From NCBI GenBank assembly GCA_963728825.1, contig CAVSLA010000001.1, forward strand, positions 558,001-622,000: DNA of 64,000 nucleotides, read 5' to 3'. Positions 60,631-64,000 of this stretch are shown here, one piece after another. The stretch's first letter is position 1. Each line of letters starts with the position of its first letter. A program made the position numbers and the translations under genes. The notes under the pieces were generated by a model. It made no database searches, was not told the origin of the DNA, and saw only the letters and a program-made list of their open reading frames with translations. This DNA comes from CAVREM01 sp963728825. Lineage in GTDB: Bacteria; Acidobacteriota; Vicinamibacteria; Vicinamibacterales; CAVVIG01.

Positions 60631-63300
60631 CTATTCGCTGCGCAGCACCGTCGCCGGATCGAGCCGTGCGGCGCGACGGGCTGGCAGCCACGCCGCCAGG
60701 ACGCCCACAGCAACGAGCAGCGCCGCCGCGCCGGCGAACGTCGTCGCGTCGCGTGCCTCGAGCTGGAACAACAGCGCCTCCACGAAACGCACCGCCCAGA
60801 GGCTGCCCGCCAGGCCGAACGCAAGGCCGGCGGCGATCAATACTCCGACGCGACGGAAGACGAGACCGACGATGCTGGACGGGGCCGCACCCAGCGCCAT
60901 GCGCAGCCCGATCTCCATCTGCCGCGCGCGCACGGCATGGGTGACGACGCCGTAGAGGCCGACGGCCGCCAGGAGCAGCGCGAGCCCGCCGAAGAAAACC
61001 GAGAGCATCGCAATCAGCCGCTCCTGCGTGACCGTCGCCTCGACGAGTTGATCGAACGTCCCGAACGTGAATGCGACAGTCGGATCGGTCTGCGTCAAGG
61101 TCGCAGCGACCTCGCGCTCGACCGCCGCGCGCTGGCCCGGTGCCGCGTTGATGGTCAGGAGAACCGTCGGCCAGAAGGTCTGTGGCGCTCGCTGCGCCAC
61201 GGGGAAGTACATCGTCGCCAGCATGCCCTCGCGCGGCGTCGTGTAGACGGCATCGCCGACGACGCCGACGATTTCGTAGCGCGTGGCGGTGTCGCGTCCC
61301 ATACGAACGGGTTGCCCGAGCGGCGGCTGGCCCGGCAGAAACCGTCGCACGAACGTTTCGTTGACGATGACGACAGGACCGCTGCCCAGACGGTCGCCGG
61401 CCTGGAAGTCCCGTCCGCTGCGCAGGGACATGCCCATCGTCTCGAACCAGCCTGGTGTCGTGGCGTTCAACCAGACCGCGGGCCGCCTGAGGGATACCTC
61501 CTCTTCGCCGACGCCGACCAGGCCGCTGGACCAACCGGTAGAGACGCCGGCCAGGACCCGTATCGCGGAAACGGATGCCGAACGCACGCCGGTCACGGCT
61601 GCCGCGGCGTCTCGCAGACGCTCCACGCGCACACCGCGCTCCTCGGGCGGACCACCGCTGGCCTGGAGGTTCAATTCCGCGACGAGCAGAGGCTCTGGCA
61701 CAAAGCCGAGCGGCAGCTGGTTGAGCGACGCAAAGGTACGGAGGAACAGTCCGGCCGCAACGACCAGCACGAGTGACACCGCAATCTGGGCGACGACGAG
61801 CGTGCTGCGCACGGCAAAGCGTCGGTCGCCTGCCATCCCGCGGCCCGCGTCGTTGAGCGCGTCGCCTGGCGTGACGCTCTTCAGCCCGAGAACCGGGGCC
61901 ATACCAGCGGTGATCGCCGAGAGACACGCAACAGCCGCCGTGAAGCCGAGTACCCGCCAGTCGAGTGTGAGGTCCAGCGACACGGTGTTCTGCCAGGTGC
62001 TCAACTGCTGCACGAGCAGTGCACTGCTCCACTTCGCGAACACCAAGCCGAACGCCGCGCCGGTCATGGCCACGATCAGACTCTCGATGAAGAGCAGCCG
62101 TGCGATCCGCCAGCGTGAGCTCCCCAGCGCCAGCCGCACGCTGAGCTCGCGACGGCGCGCCAGCGCCCGCGCAAGCAGCAGACTGGCGATGTTGGCGCAC
62201 GCGACGAGCAGCACGAGCCCGACGGCGACGACCATCGCGAAGAGCGGCGTCTCGAAGCGCGTGCGCAGCGGCGAGCGGCCGGTGGCTGCCGGCGCCAGCG
62301 TGAGCGGCTCCTTGGCCCGAGCCCACGTGGCACCCTCGACGATCCGCGGCTGCGCCGCTCGGAGGGCGGCGTTCGTCTGCTCGAGGCCTCGCCCCGGCCC
62401 CTGGCGCACCATGATCTGCAGCCACGCCGAGCCTCGGCTGGCTAATCGGCTCTCCTTGCCTTCGATGAGCGGCTCGGCGGAGAAGGGCAGCATCACGTCG
62501 GTCATCCGGCCGACGTCCGGACCGAAGAACCCGGGCGGCATCACGCCGACGATGGTGAACGGCACGTGCTGCACGGTCAGCCGGCGGCCGACGACATCTT
62601 CGGCGCTGGCGTATCGTTGCCGCCACAGGCGATGACTGATGACGGCGACCGGACCGTCCTGAGCACTGCCGGAGGACGACGCGGCGCCGTCGTCGGCGGG
62701 CGTGATCATCCGGCCCCGTATGGCGGTGACGCCGAGCACGTCGAACAGCCGGCCGCTGACGTACGCGCCGTCGACGGGGTCGGTCTGGCCGCCCGGCGAG
62801 AGGTCGAAGCGCTGGCTGGACCAGGCGAACGATCCGGCGAACAGCTCGCCCTCGCGTGCTCTGATCTCTTCCCAGATTGGATAGGACCATGACCCGTTGG
62901 TGAGCAGCGCGAGGCTGCCGGGATCGCGCACGGGCAGCGGGCGCAGGATCAGGCTGCTGAAGATCGAGAACAGCGCCGTGTTGGCGCCGATCCCCAACGC
63001 CAGCGTCAACAGGGTGACCGCGCAGAAGCCGGGGGCGCGCGCGAGCGATCGTGCGGCACAGCGCACATCCTGCCCCACGTCCGCCAGCCAGGTCGCGGCC
63101 ACAGCATCAGTCGTCCGCTCACGGTGCGCGAGCGGACTGCCGAATCTCGACCTCGCCTGATGACGCGCGTTGCGTGGGGTCAAGCCCAATGCCCGCTCCT
63201 CTTCCTCGATCAGCGCGAGATGCGTGTCGAGCTCCTGTCGCAGGTCGTCATCGATGCGAGCCCGACGAATCGTGTTCCACAGCCGACGGAGTGGCGACAT
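60631..63300 (-). CDS. ADOP-family ABC transporter permease (MacB/FtsX type)
   Basis: The 889-residue protein has the N-terminal ADOP domain ('ARIDDDLRQELDTHLALIEEEERALG') and duplicated MacB core plus FtsX parts: 'LALGIGANTALFSIFSSLILRPL', 'ACANIASLLLARALARRRELSVRLALGSS', 'MEIGLRMALGAAPSS', and the terminal 'LPARRAARLDPATVLRSE'. It lies 9 bases after a padR-like gene, the same pairing as 9876-12951. A Ser/Gly stretch ('AASSSGSAQDG') interrupts the first periplasmic domain. Confidence 0.95.
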   Translation of the reverse strand: MSPLRRLWNTIRRARIDDDLRQELDTHLALIEEEERALGLTPRNARHQARSRFGSPLAHRERTTDAVAATWLADVGQDVRCAARSLARAPGFCAVTLLTLALGIGANTALFSIFSSLILRPLPVRDPGSLALLTNGSWSYPIWEEIRAREGELFAGSFAWSSQRFDLSPGGQTDPVDGAYVSGRLFDVLGVTAIRGRMITPADDGAASSSGSAQDGPVAVISHRLWRQRYASAEDVVGRRLTVQHVPFTIVGVMPPGFFGPDVGRMTDVMLPFSAEPLIEGKESRLASRGSAWLQIMVRQGPGRGLEQTNAALRAAQPRIVEGATWARAKEPLTLAPAATGRSPLRTRFETPLFAMVVAVGLVLLVACANIASLLLARALARRRELSVRLALGSSRWRIARLLFIESLIVAMTGAAFGLVFAKWSSALLVQQLSTWQNTVSLDLTLDWRVLGFTAAVACLSAITAGMAPVLGLKSVTPGDALNDAGRGMAGDRRFAVRSTLVVAQIAVSLVLVVAAGLFLRTFASLNQLPLGFVPEPLLVAELNLQASGGPPEERGVRVERLRDAAAAVTGVRSASVSAIRVLAGVSTGWSSGLVGVGEEEVSLRRPAVWLNATTPGWFETMGMSLRSGRDFQAGDRLGSGPVVIVNETFVRRFLPGQPPLGQPVRMGRDTATRYEIVGVVGDAVYTTPREGMLATMYFPVAQRAPQTFWPTVLLTINAAPGQRAAVEREVAATLTQTDPTVAFTFGTFDQLVEATVTQERLIAMLSVFFGGLALLLAAVGLYGVVTHAVRARQMEIGLRMALGAAPSSIVGLVFRRVGVLIAAGLAFGLAGSLWAVRFVEALLFQLEARDATTFAGAAALLVAVGVLAAWLPARRAARLDPATVLRSE

Positions 63301-63309
63301 CGCGGTCTC

Positions 63310-63645
63310 CTATGCGAACCGCAGCGCCTTGCGCACCGCCTCGGTGAGGAGGGCCCAGCGCTGCTCTTCTTCCTCGAGCTGACGGCGTCCGGCGGCGGTG
63401 ATCGCGTAGAACCGGGCTTTGCGGCCCGTCTCCGTCGTCCCCCAGTTGCCACGCAGCCACTTCTCGTGCGTCATGCGCGCGAGGGCAGGATAGAGCGAGC
63501 CTTCCTCGATGCGCAGCGAGTCGCCGGTCGCCTGGTGAATGCGCTGCGCGATGGCGTAGCCGTGGAGCGGCCCGCCGCGATCAATGGCTTTCAGGATCAA
63601 CAGGTCGAGCGTGCCCTGGAGCCGGTCGTTCGCATGTTTCGGCAT
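63310..63645 (-). CDS. PadR-family transcriptional repressor
   Basis: The 111-residue protein has the PadR core 'LQGTLDLLILKAIDRGGPLHGYAIAQRI' and 'LRIEEGSLYPALARMTHEKWLRGNWGTTETGRKARFYAITAAGRRQLE'. A perfect palindrome (63646-63667) abuts its start codon and is the likely autoregulatory site. The ADOP permease gene follows 9 bases later, so repressor and permease are one operon. Confidence 0.95.
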   Translation of the reverse strand: MPKHANDRLQGTLDLLILKAIDRGGPLHGYAIAQRIHQATGDSLRIEEGSLYPALARMTHEKWLRGNWGTTETGRKARFYAITAAGRRQLEEEEQRWALLTEAVRKALRFA

Positions 63646-63667
63646 AGCCAGCTATGTATAGCTGGCT
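63646..63667. promoter_or_regulatory. Perfect palindrome at the padR start, candidate operator
   Basis: AGCCAGCTAT (63646-63655) and ATAGCTGGCT (63658-63667) are perfect 10-base inverted arms separated by GT, immediately upstream of the padR ATG. The size and symmetry suit a dimeric PadR repressor. No separate ribosome site is visible, so the transcript may be nearly leaderless. Confidence 0.6.
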
Positions 63668-63788
63668 TGAGGTCGTGTTGTCAACGGGCGATCGGCGATT
63701 GGCAGCGGTCGACGCGCCTTCAGCCAGGCATGGTAACCTTCGCGGCTTCGGGAGCGTTCGTCCTGACTGAGCACAAGGAGCACACGAC

Positions 63789-64000
63789 ATGAAGCCAAAG
63801 AACACGATCTGCCTCTGGTTCAACAAGGACGCGCATGAGGCGGCGCGCTTCTACGCCGCCACCTTTCCGGATAGTAAAGTGACCGCTGTCCACGAGGCGC
63901 CCAGCGACTACCCGGGCGGCAAGAAGGGCGACGTGCTGACGGTGGACTTCACCGTTCTGGGCATTCCCTGTCTCGGTCTCAACGGCGGCCCGGAGTTCAA
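63789..64000 (+). CDS. PhnB/VOC-family protein (partial, cut by right edge)
   Basis: The ATG at 63789 follows AAGGAG at 8 bases. The visible 70 residues ('KNTICLWFNKDAHEAARFYAATFPDSKVTAVHEAPSDYPGGKKGDVLTVDFTVLGIPCLGLNGGPEF' spread over the start) match the PhnB/3-demethylubiquinone-methyltransferase-like branch of the VOC fold. The function in bacteria is mostly unassigned. The rest is outside the window. Confidence 0.88.
   Translation, partial: MKPKNTICLWFNKDAHEAARFYAATFPDSKVTAVHEAPSDYPGGKKGDVLTVDFTVLGIPCLGLNGGPEF

Noticed and set aside
60497..62890. 797-residue minus-strand frame
   Set aside because: Out-of-frame shadow of the ADOP permease at 60631-63300; Arg/Gly/Pro-rich and without membrane spans.
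1..64000. tRNA, rRNA, CRISPR, transposase or phage genes
   Set aside because: None was found on reading; no cloverleaf tail, spaced direct repeats, or transposase/integrase motifs.

Overview
The window is high-GC, gene-dense DNA that reads like an Acidobacteriota chromosome, most likely of the Vicinamibacteria type. This is an inference from gene content. There are five very large MacB/FtsX-type 'ADOP' permeases (the acidobacterial duplicated orphan permease family), and PadR repressors sit beside two of the permease loci. ECF sigma factors of the TIGR02999 type are paired twice with Ser/Thr kinases, two-component genes are numerous, and many genes overlap by 1-8 bases. No rRNA, tRNA, CRISPR array, phage or intact insertion sequence was seen, and no gene-free stretch exceeds about 300 bases.

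Layout. 1-3731 (minus): ECF sigma factor plus Ser/Thr kinase (kinase cut by the left edge) and a degenerate sigma-54-activator-like ATPase. 3812-7515 (minus): a NarL-type response regulator with its triple-PAS histidine kinase, then an SQR-like flavoprotein. 7560-9871 (plus): a Ser/Thr kinase ending in a BRCT domain, overlapping a lipoprotein parvulin-type isomerase. 9876-15777: a PadR repressor between two divergent ADOP permeases, with candidate operators in the gap. 15781-21008 (minus): a di-haem peroxidase-like protein and a metX-metY-CoA-binding protein operon. 21091-22906 (plus): OsmC protein and a flavoprotein whose only sensible start is ATC. 23084-27947 (plus): a thioredoxin-fold protein, hybrid-type membrane kinase, receiver and REC-GGDEF-EAL protein, a phosphorelay to c-di-GMP. 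27965-31210 (minus): a membrane protein with a truncated kinase domain, the back half of a receiver (remnant), an exported methyltransferase, and an MFS transporter.

31284-37629: two secreted proteins, then a second ECF sigma/Ser-Thr kinase pair whose kinase-TPR gene carries a one-base frameshift, followed by an exported receiver-like protein and an outer-membrane barrel. 37668-41510 (minus): ADOP permease and membrane histidine kinase. 41603-43777 (minus): a cobalt-type nitrile hydratase operon. Its alpha subunit carries a Tat-like leader, and its activator is fused to a [2Fe-2S] ferredoxin-like domain. 43823-46385 (minus): two tandem PQQ sugar dehydrogenase-like proteins. 46535-51893: secreted proteins, an ArsR/SRPBCC pair, a DUF2891 protein, cytochrome c and a lytic transglycosylase. 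51941-57999 (minus): one tightly overlapping operon (prenyl transferase, ADOP-like permease, deacetylase, methyltransferase, glycosyltransferase, LPS-kinase-like protein), probably for a lipid-linked glycan. 58202-63645 (minus): winged-helix membrane protein, divergent kinase, ADOP permease and PadR. 63789-end: a PhnB-like protein cut by the right edge.

The themes are signalling (kinase cascades, phosphorelays, c-di-GMP), envelope export, and sulfur/nitrile metabolism. The observations that look least ordinary are the kinase-BRCT fusion, the exported nitrile hydratase with its activator-ferredoxin fusion, the exported receiver-like protein, and the degenerate sigma-54 activator domain.
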